DNA of 64,000 nucleotides from CAKZNE01 sp002695025 (GCA_913043285.1 CAJWML010000002.1:124001-188000), one strand, 5' to 3'; shown: positions 34,589 to 44,085, numbered from the stretch's first letter. Made by a program: numbers and translations. Notes: generated by a model from the letters alone, not told the origin.

Positions 34589-35728
34589 ATGACGTTTAAT
34601 CCCATTCTTTTAAATAAGGAGCGTTCACGGGCCGAGGCAGAGATCGTTCACCGGATGATCACTGAGATCAAGGATTACGCAATTATCATGCTGAGCCCAG
34701 AGGGTAGGGTAAGCAGCTGGAACATTGGGGCCGAAGCCATTAAAGGATACTCTGCCCAGGAGATTATAGGTCAGAGTTTTAAACGTTTTTACACATCGAA
34801 AGATCTTGAAGAAGGAAAACCCGAGAAATTGCTTGCTGAGGCCCGTATCCATAACCGGGCTTATGATGAAGGATGGCGAAAAAGAAAAGATGGCTCAAAA
34901 TTCTGGGCTAGTGTAACCATTACTTCCATACATGATGAGGATGGTAATATTGCTGGTTACAGTAAAGTAACCCGTGACCTTACGGAACTTAAAAGGGCCA
35001 CAGAGAAACTACAGCAACATTCCAAAGAACTGGAGGCCAAAAATCATGAACTCAACCAGTTTGCCTACATAGCCAGCCACGATCTTCAGGAACCCCTGAA
35101 TACCGTGAAAAGCGTTATCTCCATCATGACCGATAATTACCAGGGAAAGCTGGATGAAACAGCTGACCAACTGATGAGCTATATTGAAGAAGCCACAGAG
35201 CGCATGGGGCAGCTTATTAAAGGACTTCTCGATTTTGGAAGACTGGGGCAGCAAGGTTCACGGGAAAGAACCAGCCTGCAGAAATTATTGGAAGATGTTA
35301 AGGCCGACTTGAAAAGCCGCCTTGAAAAAACGGGCGCCAGGATAAGAGTTGGAGAACTTCCTGAACTGTATGTGTATAAGACTGAAATACGTCTTCTCTT
35401 CCAGAACCTGATCAGCAATGGCATCAAATTTCACAAAAAAGGAAGTAAGCCTGTAATTACCGTATCCGCAGAGGAAAACGGAGACAACTGGTTGTTCTGT
35501 GTAAAGGACAATGGCATTGGAATTCCTCAAAAATTCATCGATAAACTGTTTATGATCTTTAAGAGGCTGCCTACTGCAGAGGAATACGAAGGAACCGGCA
35601 TTGGTCTGGCACATTGCAAGAAAATTGTGGATCTCCACAAGGGCCGTATCTGGGTTGAATCCATAGAAGGAAAGGGCAGTTCGTTCTATTTTACAATACC
35701 AAAATCACAAAGAAATAATGAATCATAA
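34589..35728 (+). CDS. PAS-domain sensor histidine kinase
   Basis: 379 residues from ATG 34589 (MTFNPILLNKERSRAEAEIV); the longer frame from 34514 would start before the promoter. A PAS domain with PAC motif (about 20-145) is followed by a coiled coil (ATEKLQQHSKELEAKNHELNQ), a phytochrome-type phosphoacceptor region (ASHDLQEPLNTV, with the phospho-histidine) and a Bergerat ATPase domain (LISNGIKFH; DNGIGIPQ; GTGIGLAHCKK). No transmembrane segment, so it is cytoplasmic. The stop overlaps the response-regulator gene. Likely senses a soluble ligand, redox state or light; unknown. Confidence 0.93.
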   Translation: MTFNPILLNKERSRAEAEIVHRMITEIKDYAIIMLSPEGRVSSWNIGAEAIKGYSAQEIIGQSFKRFYTSKDLEEGKPEKLLAEARIHNRAYDEGWRKRKDGSKFWASVTITSIHDEDGNIAGYSKVTRDLTELKRATEKLQQHSKELEAKNHELNQFAYIASHDLQEPLNTVKSVISIMTDNYQGKLDETADQLMSYIEEATERMGQLIKGLLDFGRLGQQGSRERTSLQKLLEDVKADLKSRLEKTGARIRVGELPELYVYKTEIRLLFQNLISNGIKFHKKGSKPVITVSAEENGDNWLFCVKDNGIGIPQKFIDKLFMIFKRLPTAEEYEGTGIGLAHCKKIVDLHKGRIWVESIEGKGSSFYFTIPKSQRNNES

Positions 35729-36146
35729 GCTTAACTGTATTCTTTTAATTGATGATGATAAGACCACCAATACCCTCAATGAGATGGTGATCAGGCAAAC
35801 TGGCTGTGCCGATAAAGTGGTTACGGCCCGTAATGGAATAGAAGCCTTGCAGTATCTTAAATCCGAGGATAAGGGTAAGTACCCCAGGCCGGACCTTATC
35901 TTTCTGGATGTAAATATGCCAGGTATGGATGGTTGGGAGTTTATTCAAGAGTATAATAAGCTGGATAAAAAGTATCACGGTAACGTTATAGTGGTGATGT
36001 TAACCACCTCCATTAATCCCGATGATCGCTACCGGTCATTGGAAATGGCCGGGCTGAATGATTTTATGAATAAACCTTTGACCAGGGTACAGTTTACGGA
36101 AATCATCCGGAAAAACTTTCCACAGCTGGCGGCTGAAATGGGCTGA
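35718..36146 (+). CDS. Receiver-only response regulator
   Basis: 142 residues, CheY-like. LLIDDDKTTNTLNEMVI carries the acidic pocket; LDVNMPGMDGWEF the phospho-aspartate; MLTTS and NKPLT the conserved Thr/Ser and Lys. There is no output domain. Its start overlaps the histidine-kinase stop by 11 bp. It resembles Rcp1-like regulators paired with phytochrome-type kinases. Confidence 0.95.
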   Translation: MNHKLNCILLIDDDKTTNTLNEMVIRQTGCADKVVTARNGIEALQYLKSEDKGKYPRPDLIFLDVNMPGMDGWEFIQEYNKLDKKYHGNVIVVMLTTSINPDDRYRSLEMAGLNDFMNKPLTRVQFTEIIRKNFPQLAAEMG

Positions 36147-36150
36147 AAAT

Positions 36151-36561
36151 TTACTTGCGCTTGCTGCGCATGGCTTTTACCTTTTGTACGGAGCTGTCCT
36201 GCAGGAGCCTTTGATATTCTTCTGATTCCATTGCGTAGAGAGCCACTTTACTCTCCGCATTATGATGAATACCCCAGCCGTAGGTCTTGGCCAGGGGAGA
36301 TGTGCGCAGGCAAGCCTGCCCTTTGGAAAAGAACTCATGATGGGCCTTTTCCCTCTGGCTGTTGGAAATACCGTTTCTCTCGGCAAAGATTCCGAATATG
36401 AGCTCGTCTGAGGTATAGCGATATGGGAACTCCGCCATCATCTCAAATTGCATATTGGTCACCGTCTTTTTATCGCCTTTCTGAGGAGGGGTTTGTGCTT
36501 GCAAAGCCTTGGTGTCTTCAGCTATTTCAATGAGAGTGTCGTGGTAATTGGTAGAGTGCAT
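36151..36561 (-). CDS. DUF6157 protein
   Basis: 136 residues. MHSTNYHDTLIEIAEDTKALQ, KGDKKTVTNMQFEMMAEFPYRYTSDELIFGIFAERNGI, FFSKGQACLRTSPLAKTYGWGIHHNAESKVALY match my memory of DUF6157. Function unknown. It ends 5 bp from the stop of the convergent response regulator. Confidence 0.82.
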   Translation of the reverse strand: MHSTNYHDTLIEIAEDTKALQAQTPPQKGDKKTVTNMQFEMMAEFPYRYTSDELIFGIFAERNGISNSQREKAHHEFFSKGQACLRTSPLAKTYGWGIHHNAESKVALYAMESEEYQRLLQDSSVQKVKAMRSKRK

Positions 36562-36605
36562 GGCGGAGTGCAGTTTGCATCAAATGTAGCAGAACATTTT
36601 CAAAT

Positions 36606-37667
36606 TCAAACGGAGGTTACATCGGGTTTCTTTCCCAGGAAACGGGCAAATTTGCGTGCCTGGGTAAGGACGTTCTTTTCAGCGGATGCGGAAGGAGGGT
36701 TGAAAAATTGAGTTTCTAAAAGCACCTTATCGCCTTTGAACTCTCGCTTCCAGGTACCTGCAACCTGTCCGCCCTGCACTATGAGGGGCCAGAAAATACC
36801 GTTATTGGAGGCGGCTTTGGCGTGTTTTGTCATATCTATAACCGTACTGCGCTCCGTATAGGCAATAAAATACTCGTCAAAAGCAGGAAGTAGGAAAAGA
36901 GATGATGATTTACCCGGAGGTGTATGCCCGTCCTTAAAATAATAGGTATTGTTATTTACAGTGGCTGCGCTGAGCCATTCTCCTGCTGAGGCAATTCCCT
37001 TTCGCGCTTCAGTGAGATTGATCCCGGCCCACCAGGCAAAATCGCTTTCCAGGGCCGGGCCATGACTTTGAAAGTATTGCTGTGTTAGTCTGTTCAGGGC
37101 TTCTTCACGAGTCAGGTTAGCCTGGGGCGGTACCCTTTCATCCAACAGGGCATAATTGTTTGCACGGCCACTGCAGATCAGCCCGGATAGTTCGGCTTCC
37201 ATCAGTAAATGAGACATCCGGTTCCCGGAAGTGTGTATGCCCTTGTCTTCAACTGCCTTTTTCAACTCATTACGACTTGCCTCTCCATCTTTTAAAACGT
37301 TTTCCAATATCCTCTTTGCTTTGGCCAAAAGGTGGGTGTCCAGTTCCAGTTCTTTGTGGCGGCCGGCCAGGCCTGCTTTAATCCGGGGAGCGCTGAAGTC
37401 CAGCATCCAGCGTATATCCTGCCTGGCCACCAGGTGCCAGGTGGGTCGCAGGATATGGGTGCGTAATATTTGTCCCTGGTCCAATGCATCCTCCACTGCG
37501 GTTTGTGTGGCCTTAGGTAAACGCAGGCCTGTGGCCCATTTTGCCATATTAAAATCCTGTGCCTGTACCGCCCCCATCCAGTGCAACAGTTTTTCGGGGC
37601 TATCCCATTGTTGGTCGCTTATTTGCTGAGCCTGTAATCGTAAAGATGTTAATTCACTGCGTGTCAT
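36606..37667 (-). CDS. Winged-helix DNA glycosylase-like protein (HTH_42/AlkZ family)
   Basis: 353 residues. It starts LTSLRLQAQQI and has LLHWMGAVQAQDF, the Q-A-Q pattern that in AlkZ-type glycosylases holds catalytic glutamines; then LRPTWHLVARQDIRWML, and C-terminal LLPAFDEYFIAYTERS and GQVAGTWKRE. Members unhook interstrand crosslinks or remove bulky alkyl adducts. Divergent from the M48 peptidase gene. Fits with the AlkC-like gene 6 kb away as alkylation defence. Confidence 0.85.
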   Translation of the reverse strand: MTRSELTSLRLQAQQISDQQWDSPEKLLHWMGAVQAQDFNMAKWATGLRLPKATQTAVEDALDQGQILRTHILRPTWHLVARQDIRWMLDFSAPRIKAGLAGRHKELELDTHLLAKAKRILENVLKDGEASRNELKKAVEDKGIHTSGNRMSHLLMEAELSGLICSGRANNYALLDERVPPQANLTREEALNRLTQQYFQSHGPALESDFAWWAGINLTEARKGIASAGEWLSAATVNNNTYYFKDGHTPPGKSSSLFLLPAFDEYFIAYTERSTVIDMTKHAKAASNNGIFWPLIVQGGQVAGTWKREFKGDKVLLETQFFNPPSASAEKNVLTQARKFARFLGKKPDVTSV

Positions 37668-37755
37668 TAAGCGGATTTAGAACTATTAGGTGGTAAAATA
37701 CATAACGGTTTTGAACCTAAAACAAGTTAATTTCGTTCTCTCAAAAATGTAATTT

Positions 37756-38562
37756 ATGAAGATCAGTCTATTTCGAGTATGGATCAGCCTTTCACTGGTA
37801 ATATCGCTTTTTGCCTGTGATAAAAACAACAATGTTTCCGTTTTCTTTTCACCGGAAGACGATGTGGAACTGGGTGCCCAGGTAGCTGCGGAGATTGAAT
37901 CAGATCCCCAGTATCAAATACTTTCCCGTACGCAATACCCTGAAGCGTATCAATACCTGGACAGTATGGTAAACGCAATCCTCAACACCAATGAGGTGGC
38001 TTATCGGAATGAGTTTGTATGGGATGTACATATAGTAAGGGATGATAATGTACTTAATGCCTTTGCTACTCCCGGAGGTTACATTTACGTGTATACCGGG
38101 CTGATAAAATACCTGGATAATCCGGATGCTTTAGCCGGTGTGCTGGGTCATGAAATAGCGCACGCAGATCTTCGCCACACCAGTCGTAACCTGCAAAAGC
38201 AGTATGGGGTGCAGTTCCTGTTGAACCTTTTACTGGGTGAGGATCCCAGCCAATTGGAGCAAATTGCCGGACAAGTAGCCGGAACCGTGGCCGGGCTGCA
38301 ATTCAGCCGTGAGTATGAGACTGAAGCCGATGAAAAATCGGTGGAGTACCTCGCGCCTACCGGTTTTGCCTGTGACGGAGCTAAGATATTCTTTCAGCGC
38401 ATAGAAGAAGAGCAGGGAAGTAGCGGCCCTGAGTTCCTGAGCACTCACCCAAGCCCCTCCAACAGGGTTGAAAATATTGAAGAAAAGGTAGCCGAAGAAA
38501 ACTGTAGTACACAACGCACCAACCCTTCAGGATACGTTCAGTTTGTGAACAGTTTGCCCTAA
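37756..38562 (+). CDS. M48 family metallopeptidase, lipoprotein
   Basis: 268 residues. Lipobox-like LFAC (Cys21) at the end of the signal. Zinc motif HEIAH in GVLGHEIAHADLRHTSR; third ligand glutamate in ETEADEKSVEYL; preceding strand ATPGGYIYVYTGL. This is the BepA/LoiP-type periplasmic M48C layout, implicated in outer-membrane protein quality control. The C-terminal TPR of BepA is absent. Divergent from the AlkZ-like gene. Confidence 0.93.
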   Translation: MKISLFRVWISLSLVISLFACDKNNNVSVFFSPEDDVELGAQVAAEIESDPQYQILSRTQYPEAYQYLDSMVNAILNTNEVAYRNEFVWDVHIVRDDNVLNAFATPGGYIYVYTGLIKYLDNPDALAGVLGHEIAHADLRHTSRNLQKQYGVQFLLNLLLGEDPSQLEQIAGQVAGTVAGLQFSREYETEADEKSVEYLAPTGFACDGAKIFFQRIEEEQGSSGPEFLSTHPSPSNRVENIEEKVAEENCSTQRTNPSGYVQFVNSLP

Positions 38563-38754
38563 GTTTATTCCATTATGTATACAATAAGTGCAGAGCTAAC
38601 CTTATAACGAAGGCCCTGTATCTAAGCATCTTTTGCTGCTTTGGCGCTTGTTTTGATGTGTGCAAATCATAGGTCACTTTCTGGCTTTTGCATTTACTTC
38701 ACCTTAGCATCAGTCATGCAGTTAGTCAATCGCCAGGTGCCTTGGAAATAAGAG

Positions 38755-38783
38755 TTGATTTAGTCTCCAGTTCCTTACATTTG
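38755..38783 (+). promoter_or_regulatory. Promoter of the SGNH hydrolase gene
   Basis: TTG at 38755-38757, 18-bp spacer, TACATTTG at 38776-38783 (exact TAnnTTTG). The start codon at 38798 follows 14 bp later, so the leader is very short. Confidence 0.65.
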
Positions 38784-38797
38784 ATGAAAAGAACCCT

Positions 38798-39445
38798 ATG
38801 AGATTACAAAATATACTCACCTTCGGTATTGCTCTGCTAAGCCTTACAAGCCGGGCCCAGGACCCGGAAAGGCTAACCAATGACATCCGGGAGGTGCAGG
38901 AAATGGAATATACCATTGACCCATCCAAATCAGTAGTGGTATTTGCCGGCAGTTCCAGCATTAAGATGTGGAAGGATGTACAAGAGTATTATCCGGATTA
39001 CAACGTGCTTAATCACGGTTTTGGCGGGTCGGAGTTCAGTGACCTGATCTACTATTACGACTTGCTCATCAGGGAATCCGCTCCGGATATTCTGTTCATC
39101 TATGAAGGAGATAATGACATTGCCGCAGGCGAAGACCCGGAAGCTATTACGGAGGAGGCCCGTCAGCTGGTCGGCATGGTAAAAAGAGATCTTCCGGATA
39201 CCAGGATTATCCTCATCAGTGCCAAGCCCAGTGTGGCACGATGGGAATTCAAGGAACAATACGAGGATCTGAATGCCAGGCTGAAGTCAATGTCGGACCA
39301 GGATGGTGTGGAATATGCCGATGTGTGGAGTAATATGCTGGATGCTGAAGGAAATGTATATACCGACATCTTTCTGGAGGACAATCTTCACATGAATAAA
39401 AAAGGATACGATCTTTGGAATGAAGTTATTGCCGGTTACCTGTAG
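38798..39445 (+). CDS. Secreted SGNH/GDSL-type hydrolase
   Basis: 215 residues with a signal peptide (MRLQNILTFGIALLSLTSRAQ). Blocks: VVFAGSSSIKMW (nucleophile serine), NHGFGGSEFSD (Gly oxyanion), YEGDNDIAAGE (Asn), and DNLHMNKKGYDLW (catalytic Asp/His DxxH). Such enzymes de-esterify acetylated sugars or lipids; substrate unknown. Followed 41 bp later by a GlxA-type regulator. Confidence 0.93.
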   Translation: MRLQNILTFGIALLSLTSRAQDPERLTNDIREVQEMEYTIDPSKSVVVFAGSSSIKMWKDVQEYYPDYNVLNHGFGGSEFSDLIYYYDLLIRESAPDILFIYEGDNDIAAGEDPEAITEEARQLVGMVKRDLPDTRIILISAKPSVARWEFKEQYEDLNARLKSMSDQDGVEYADVWSNMLDAEGNVYTDIFLEDNLHMNKKGYDLWNEVIAGYL

Positions 39446-39486
39446 AAGAGGATAAAGCAACCTGCCCAAAGCAAAAAGTAAAACCG

Positions 39487-40473
39487 ATGAAGCACATTAG
39501 CATCCTAATACCCAGGGGAAATTTCAGTCTTGTAAATGTGGACGGTACCCATCAGATACTGTCACAGGTCAACAAGTTCAGCTGTGAAAAGGGCTTGCCA
39601 CCTTTCTTTAATATCCAACTGGTGGGCTTGGAGGGAAGTGGCCCACCCAGCGGACCCATATCCGTTAGCCCTGAAATAACAATAGATAAGGTGCAAAAGA
39701 CCGATCTCATATTTGTGCCGGCTATTTTTGGAGATCCCCTGGAAATAGCTGCATTGAACCGTGATTTTATCCCCTGGATCTTACAGCAGTATAAGTCCGG
39801 AGCCGAAGTGGCTACTTACTGCGTAGGGGCTTTTTTTATGGCGCAAACGGGCCTTTTGAACGGCAAGCAATGTGCCACCCATTGGGCAGAGGCGGCTAAC
39901 TTCCGGGCTATGTTCCCGCAGATAGACCTGGTTGATGATATGATCATGACGGCTGAGGATGGTGTATATACCAGCGGTGGCGCCTATTCTTACCTCAATC
40001 TCTTGTTGTATCTCATTGAGAAGTACACTGGTCGCGAAATGGCTATTCTCATTTCCAAGACCTTTATGATCGATATCGATAAGCACAGCCAATCGCCATT
40101 TATCATTTTTGAAGGCCAGAAAACCCATGAGGATGAACCGGTGAAAAAGGCTCAGGAATATATTGAGGAAAACTACATGGAAAAGATCACGGTAGATGAA
40201 ATAGCTGAAAAGTTTGCTCTGGGGCGCAGAAGCCTGGAGCGAAGGTTTAAAAAAGCCACTTCCAATACCGTATCGGAATACATTCAGCGGGTAAAGATAG
40301 AAGCCGCTAAAAAGGGTCTTGAAACGGGCATGCTCAACGTAAACCAGGTGATGTATGATGTGGGCTATTCGGATACCAAGGCCTTTCGTCACACTTTCAA
40401 GAAGATTACCGGCCTCACCCCGGTGGAATACCGTAACCGTTACAATCGCGAGATGCAGGCCAGCGTGGCCTAA
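39487..40473 (+). CDS. GlxA family regulator (DJ-1/PfpI domain plus AraC HTH)
   Basis: 328 residues. Residues about 1-195 form a DJ-1/PfpI domain with the cysteine elbow in VATYCVGAFFMAQTGLL and the usual histidine after (CATHWAEA). Residues about 225-328 hold the double helix-turn-helix (ITVDEIAEKFALGRRSLERRFKKAT; QVMYDVGYSDTKAFRHTFKKITGLTP). Usually an activator responding to a small metabolite bound by the PfpI domain. Target unknown. Confidence 0.94.
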   Translation: MKHISILIPRGNFSLVNVDGTHQILSQVNKFSCEKGLPPFFNIQLVGLEGSGPPSGPISVSPEITIDKVQKTDLIFVPAIFGDPLEIAALNRDFIPWILQQYKSGAEVATYCVGAFFMAQTGLLNGKQCATHWAEAANFRAMFPQIDLVDDMIMTAEDGVYTSGGAYSYLNLLLYLIEKYTGREMAILISKTFMIDIDKHSQSPFIIFEGQKTHEDEPVKKAQEYIEENYMEKITVDEIAEKFALGRRSLERRFKKATSNTVSEYIQRVKIEAAKKGLETGMLNVNQVMYDVGYSDTKAFRHTFKKITGLTPVEYRNRYNREMQASVA

Positions 40474-40479
40474 AAGCGG

Positions 40480-40863
40480 CTAAAGCCCCGGGTGCGCAAT
40501 CCCGGCTTTTTTAAAGATATCCTTTAAGTCTTTTTCAATGGGCAGCGGTTTCAAAGGAGGAATATTGCTGCCACCGGTATTCCCTACGGGAATGGTGCCC
40601 ACAAATGATTTTACACCCCCCACCAGCAAGCGGGGGATCTGTCCCATGATCTCCTTCATGCTTTTGATATGGAAACCGAACTGCAGCATCTTCCAGTGTA
40701 CGTAGCTGTGCTCATAAGGGTAAGCCTGGCCTATTACATGCGCTCGCTCCAGGTGTTTCCAGGCCTGATGAAGATTATTGGCATTATACTGCTCCCTGTA
40801 AAGTGCCAGTTCTTTCCTAAAGTAGGGGAGTAAAGTGCGGGGGATTGCTATATTGAATTTCAT
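40480..40863 (-). CDS. DUF3703 protein
   Basis: 127 residues. AWKHLERAHVIGQAYPYEHSYVHWKMLQFGF and MKEIMGQIPRLLVGGVKSFVGTIPVGNTGGSNI are typical of DUF3703, found near metal and antibiotic resistance loci in some bacteria. Function unknown. Convergent with the GlxA gene; their stop codons are 6 bp apart, and a terminator hairpin lies inside its 3' end. Confidence 0.88.
   Translation of the reverse strand: MKFNIAIPRTLLPYFRKELALYREQYNANNLHQAWKHLERAHVIGQAYPYEHSYVHWKMLQFGFHIKSMKEIMGQIPRLLVGGVKSFVGTIPVGNTGGSNIPPLKPLPIEKDLKDIFKKAGIAHPGL
40482..40512 (+). terminator. Terminator of the GlxA gene, inside the DUF3703 3' end
   Basis: AAAGCC...GGG (40482-40492, 2-nt bulge) pairs with CCCGGCTTT (40501-40509), followed by TTT. 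Weak stem with a bulge, but in the right place 9 bp after the GlxA stop. Confidence 0.45.
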
Positions 40864-40958
40864 TTTGCAGTCAGGATCTATGAAAATAAACCCTGTGAAT
40901 TTAAGATTTTTAGCGGACTAACCATTTTGTATAGCTTCCGGATGTTTAATAACAGGAG

Positions 40959-42077
40959 TCAACGGTTTACCGGATTGGCAGCCCTTCTTTTTAACCGTAT
41001 CCTGGAAAGAGGCCTTTCAACGGTAAGGTAGGTAAAGCTGGCTATGGCCAGGCTGATGATCCATATCGTGTAAACCTTTACGGGATTTGGGATAGCCGAT
41101 CTCTGTATGATGCTGATCACCGGCATGTGGAACAGGTAAAGACTGAAGCTGATGACCCCTAAAAACCGCATGATCCGAAGTTGCAGGAGAAATCGCAGCA
41201 ATCCTTTACCGTGCTTGGCGGCCAGTAGCACCAGGGCCCACAGTATGGCGTAAAACAAATAGAATCCGGGCGCATCCGGTGGTGGAAAAGGCAGGCTGAA
41301 AGCCTCCGAAACGGTTGGGAAAGAGAGAACGATCATCAGCGCAAAGAGAACGCCCAGAGCTTCCAGAAGGGCTGAAGAACGATTGTTCCGCAGTTTATCC
41401 TGTTGTACTAATTCATAAATGGAAAGCAGGGTTCCACAGAGAAATACGGATAGGTATTTCAGGGTGGAGATCTCGCTTAACCCCAGAAGCACGTCCAGCG
41501 CAACCGATACTGCAACCAGCAGGCTGATTACCATTATGATCTTTTGAAGTTTCCACCTTAAAAACCGGTGGAAAAACCACATGAGTATAGGCGATAGAAA
41601 ATAGTATTTGAACTCCACTGGTACCGACCAGAAAACATTTTCCCCACGCAGGAGGAGCAGGTGGTCCGCTATTTCCTGTAAACTGCTGATCACTTTAAAA
41701 TAACCGGTTTCGTTGAGCATCCACCAGCTTATTAGTGCCAGTAGGAAGAGGGGGTAGATCCGTAAAAACCGCCTGAGGAAGTAGTTTTTCCAATAGTGAG
41801 ATCCGGCTTTTTCGGCCCGGAAGCGCTGGGCTATCTGGCGATCCAGTAGATAAGCGGATAACATAAAGAAGAGAAATACCCCGATTTTTCCCGTACCGTG
41901 AAAATCAAGCAGAGGATGAAAGAATAAACCGGCATTGCTGGTGTGTGAAAGAACTACCAGCAGTATGGCCAATCCCCTTAGCCCGTCCAGGGCACGGAAA
42001 TGTTCTTTTTCATGATCACGGGGAAAGAACCATTGGGTAAACCGTGTTTTCATCATTCGGGATATCTCCGCTAACAT
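40959..42077 (-). CDS. Acyltransferase family 3 membrane protein
   Basis: 372 residues with about ten transmembrane helices. FRALDGLRGLAILLVVLSHTSNAGLF near the start contains the conserved RxxDGLRG and the catalytic histidine; NYFLRRFLRIYPLFL follows. This is the Acyl_transf_3 family that acetylates or acylates exopolysaccharides, lipids or peptidoglycan. No substrate clue; neighbours are unrelated. The start could instead be Met8 or Met9. Confidence 0.9.
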   Translation of the reverse strand: MLAEISRMMKTRFTQWFFPRDHEKEHFRALDGLRGLAILLVVLSHTSNAGLFFHPLLDFHGTGKIGVFLFFMLSAYLLDRQIAQRFRAEKAGSHYWKNYFLRRFLRIYPLFLLALISWWMLNETGYFKVISSLQEIADHLLLLRGENVFWSVPVEFKYYFLSPILMWFFHRFLRWKLQKIIMVISLLVAVSVALDVLLGLSEISTLKYLSVFLCGTLLSIYELVQQDKLRNNRSSALLEALGVLFALMIVLSFPTVSEAFSLPFPPPDAPGFYLFYAILWALVLLAAKHGKGLLRFLLQLRIMRFLGVISFSLYLFHMPVISIIQRSAIPNPVKVYTIWIISLAIASFTYLTVERPLSRIRLKRRAANPVNR

Positions 42078-42159
42078 ACGGTTAAAATATGTAACTCTAC
42101 TTCCATTTAACCCCTTAGCCCGTTTAGTTTACGAACGTCTAGTAGTAACCTGGTAATGA

Positions 42160-42167
42160 TATTTTTG
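42160..42167 (+). promoter_or_regulatory. -7 element upstream of the TPR-LuxR regulator
   Basis: TATTTTTG matches TAnnTTTG, 27 bp before the chosen start at 42195. No TTG is seen at -33. Confidence 0.4.
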
Positions 42168-42194
42168 CGATGGAATCACCCTAAAACCTACTCT

Positions 42195-44042
42195 ATGAAG
42201 TTTCACTACAGGCTATGCCTTATTCTGTCATGTATTTTACTATCCATTTTTGCATACGCTATCCCGCCCTCTGATTCAGTCAAAGCCCGGAATTACCTTA
42301 CCCTATTGAATCAAGTGGCCCATCACGATCCGGACTCTGCCTTTGAGCTTGGCCGTAAAGCCAAGCTTATTGCTGATTACAACCTTCAGAATCCATTATC
42401 CCGTAAGGAGCGAAGCGTATTTCTGAATATAAAAGGCAATGCGCTTTTTAACCTTGCGTGTATTGATCATATGCAAGGTAAATATGCCAGGGCCGAAGAG
42501 CAGTATCTGCAGGCCATAAAGGTTCAAAAGGAAAATGGAGATCAGCGAGAGCTGGGTAAATCCTACAATTACCTGAGCCGTATTTATGAAGGGAGGGGAG
42601 AAAGAGAAAAGTTTTTCAGTTTTATGAAAAAGGCTCTTAAAATTCATAAACACATACAGGATACCACCGGAGTGGCAACGGATCAGATTGGTATAGCCGA
42701 TTATTATTTCCGGGAAGGAAAAACAGATTCCTGCCTCATCAGATATGAGCAGGCCATTCAAAATTTAAGGCTAATCCACAGGCCTGAAAAACTGGCTTTT
42801 GGCCTGTATCAATATGCTACCATATTGAAGAGGCTAAATCAGAAAGAGAAAGCGATAGACCTGTATTATGAAGCACTCACTCTTCAAGAATCCATTGGGC
42901 ACACCCAAGGTATGGCCCAAAGTTATCTGGACTTGGGGTTGTTGTTTGCGGATCAGGGTGATTTTGATAATTCCCTGAGCTATTTTGAGCGGGCAAAAGA
43001 TCTGGGGGTACAAATAAAGAGTAAACCCCTGGAAAGTAAAGCTCTCAATGGTATGGGAAAGGTGTACGCCCTGCAACAAAAACACGGAGAGAGTTTAAAG
43101 TATTATGAACAAGTACTTCAGATATGCGAAGAAATGGGTGAAGGTCCGGCTATCCTGGCTATTTGCCTCAATAACATAGCTACTCAATACAAGCATCTGG
43201 ACAGGCGGAAGGAAGCCATTACTGCACTGGAGAAAGCGGTGGAAATAGGAGAGGGACATTCACTGCCGGATATGCTGAGTAGAGAGATGATAAACCTGGC
43301 CGCTTTGTATTATGAAGACCAGCACCAGGATTTTGCAAAAAAATATGCTCAGCGGGCATTTGAGCTGGCTAAAAAAGCCCGTATTCCCGAAGCCATAGCT
43401 AAAAGTGCAGGATTACTGGCAGATATTTATGAAGCCATGGATCAGCCTCGTAAGGCTTTATCTTTTTTTAAAATAGCGGCCGGTATTAATGATAGTATTG
43501 AAGATGCAGAGAATACCCGTTTGTTGCTGGAAAAAGAGGCTCAGCACCAGGTAATTCAAAAGGACTATGAACTGCAACTAAGTAACAACCAGTTAAAGTT
43601 ATTGGGGGAACAGAAAAAACTGGAGAGGCGTACCTGGACGGCTCTGGTAAGTGGACTCTTACTCCTTATTGTTTGTGGAACGTTAGCGGTAGCCTACCGA
43701 AATCAGAAAAGAAAGGCAAGGGAGCAACAAATACATGCAGAGCTTTTATCCCGCATACAGGAGATAGAATTTTTGCGCGATCAGGTTAATACCCAACTTG
43801 TGGAAAGCACATCCCTTAAACATGAGGAACTGAGCCAGTATTTGGATATTGATCTTTCCAGGCGTGAAATAGAAGTGTTACAGGAACTTTGCAAGGGAAA
43901 GTCCAACCAGCAGATATCGGAAGCTCTTTTTATTTCGGTTAATACCGTGCGAAGTCATTTGCTGAGTATTTACCATAAGCTGGATGTAAAAAACCGAACC
44001 CAGGCGGTAAAAAAAGCGGTTAATCTAAAACTTACTGATTAG
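42195..44042 (+). CDS. TPR-containing membrane LuxR-type regulator
   Basis: 615 residues from ATG 42195 (MKFHYRLCLILSCILLSIFAYA, a signal/anchor); the ATG at 42156 would precede the -7 element. About eight TPR repeats (residues 50-430; e.g. KARAEEQYLQAIKV, EALNGMGKVYALQ) are outside the membrane. One transmembrane helix (about 495-520) is followed by a coiled coil and a C-terminal LuxR HTH (about 545-615; LSRREIEVLQELCKGKSNQQISEALFIS... truncated here). This is the common Bacteroidota sensor layout transmitting an envelope signal directly to DNA. The gene 44177-45985 downstream is a T9SS-exported protein, a likely partner or target. Confidence 0.9.
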   Translation: MKFHYRLCLILSCILLSIFAYAIPPSDSVKARNYLTLLNQVAHHDPDSAFELGRKAKLIADYNLQNPLSRKERSVFLNIKGNALFNLACIDHMQGKYARAEEQYLQAIKVQKENGDQRELGKSYNYLSRIYEGRGEREKFFSFMKKALKIHKHIQDTTGVATDQIGIADYYFREGKTDSCLIRYEQAIQNLRLIHRPEKLAFGLYQYATILKRLNQKEKAIDLYYEALTLQESIGHTQGMAQSYLDLGLLFADQGDFDNSLSYFERAKDLGVQIKSKPLESKALNGMGKVYALQQKHGESLKYYEQVLQICEEMGEGPAILAICLNNIATQYKHLDRRKEAITALEKAVEIGEGHSLPDMLSREMINLAALYYEDQHQDFAKKYAQRAFELAKKARIPEAIAKSAGLLADIYEAMDQPRKALSFFKIAAGINDSIEDAENTRLLLEKEAQHQVIQKDYELQLSNNQLKLLGEQKKLERRTWTALVSGLLLLIVCGTLAVAYRNQKRKAREQQIHAELLSRIQEIEFLRDQVNTQLVESTSLKHEELSQYLDIDLSRREIEVLQELCKGKSNQQISEALFISVNTVRSHLLSIYHKLDVKNRTQAVKKAVNLKLTD

Positions 44043-44055
44043 CAGAGGTTTTCAA

Positions 44056-44085
44056 AATCATCCAAACGGATGATTCATTCATTTT
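44056..44085 (+). terminator. Weak terminator-like hairpin after the TPR-LuxR gene
   Basis: AATCATCC (44056-44063) with GGATGATT (44068-44075), loop AAAC, followed by CATTCATTTTT. A related GGATGAATCAT sequence recurs nearby at about 44108. Moderate strength only. Confidence 0.45.
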
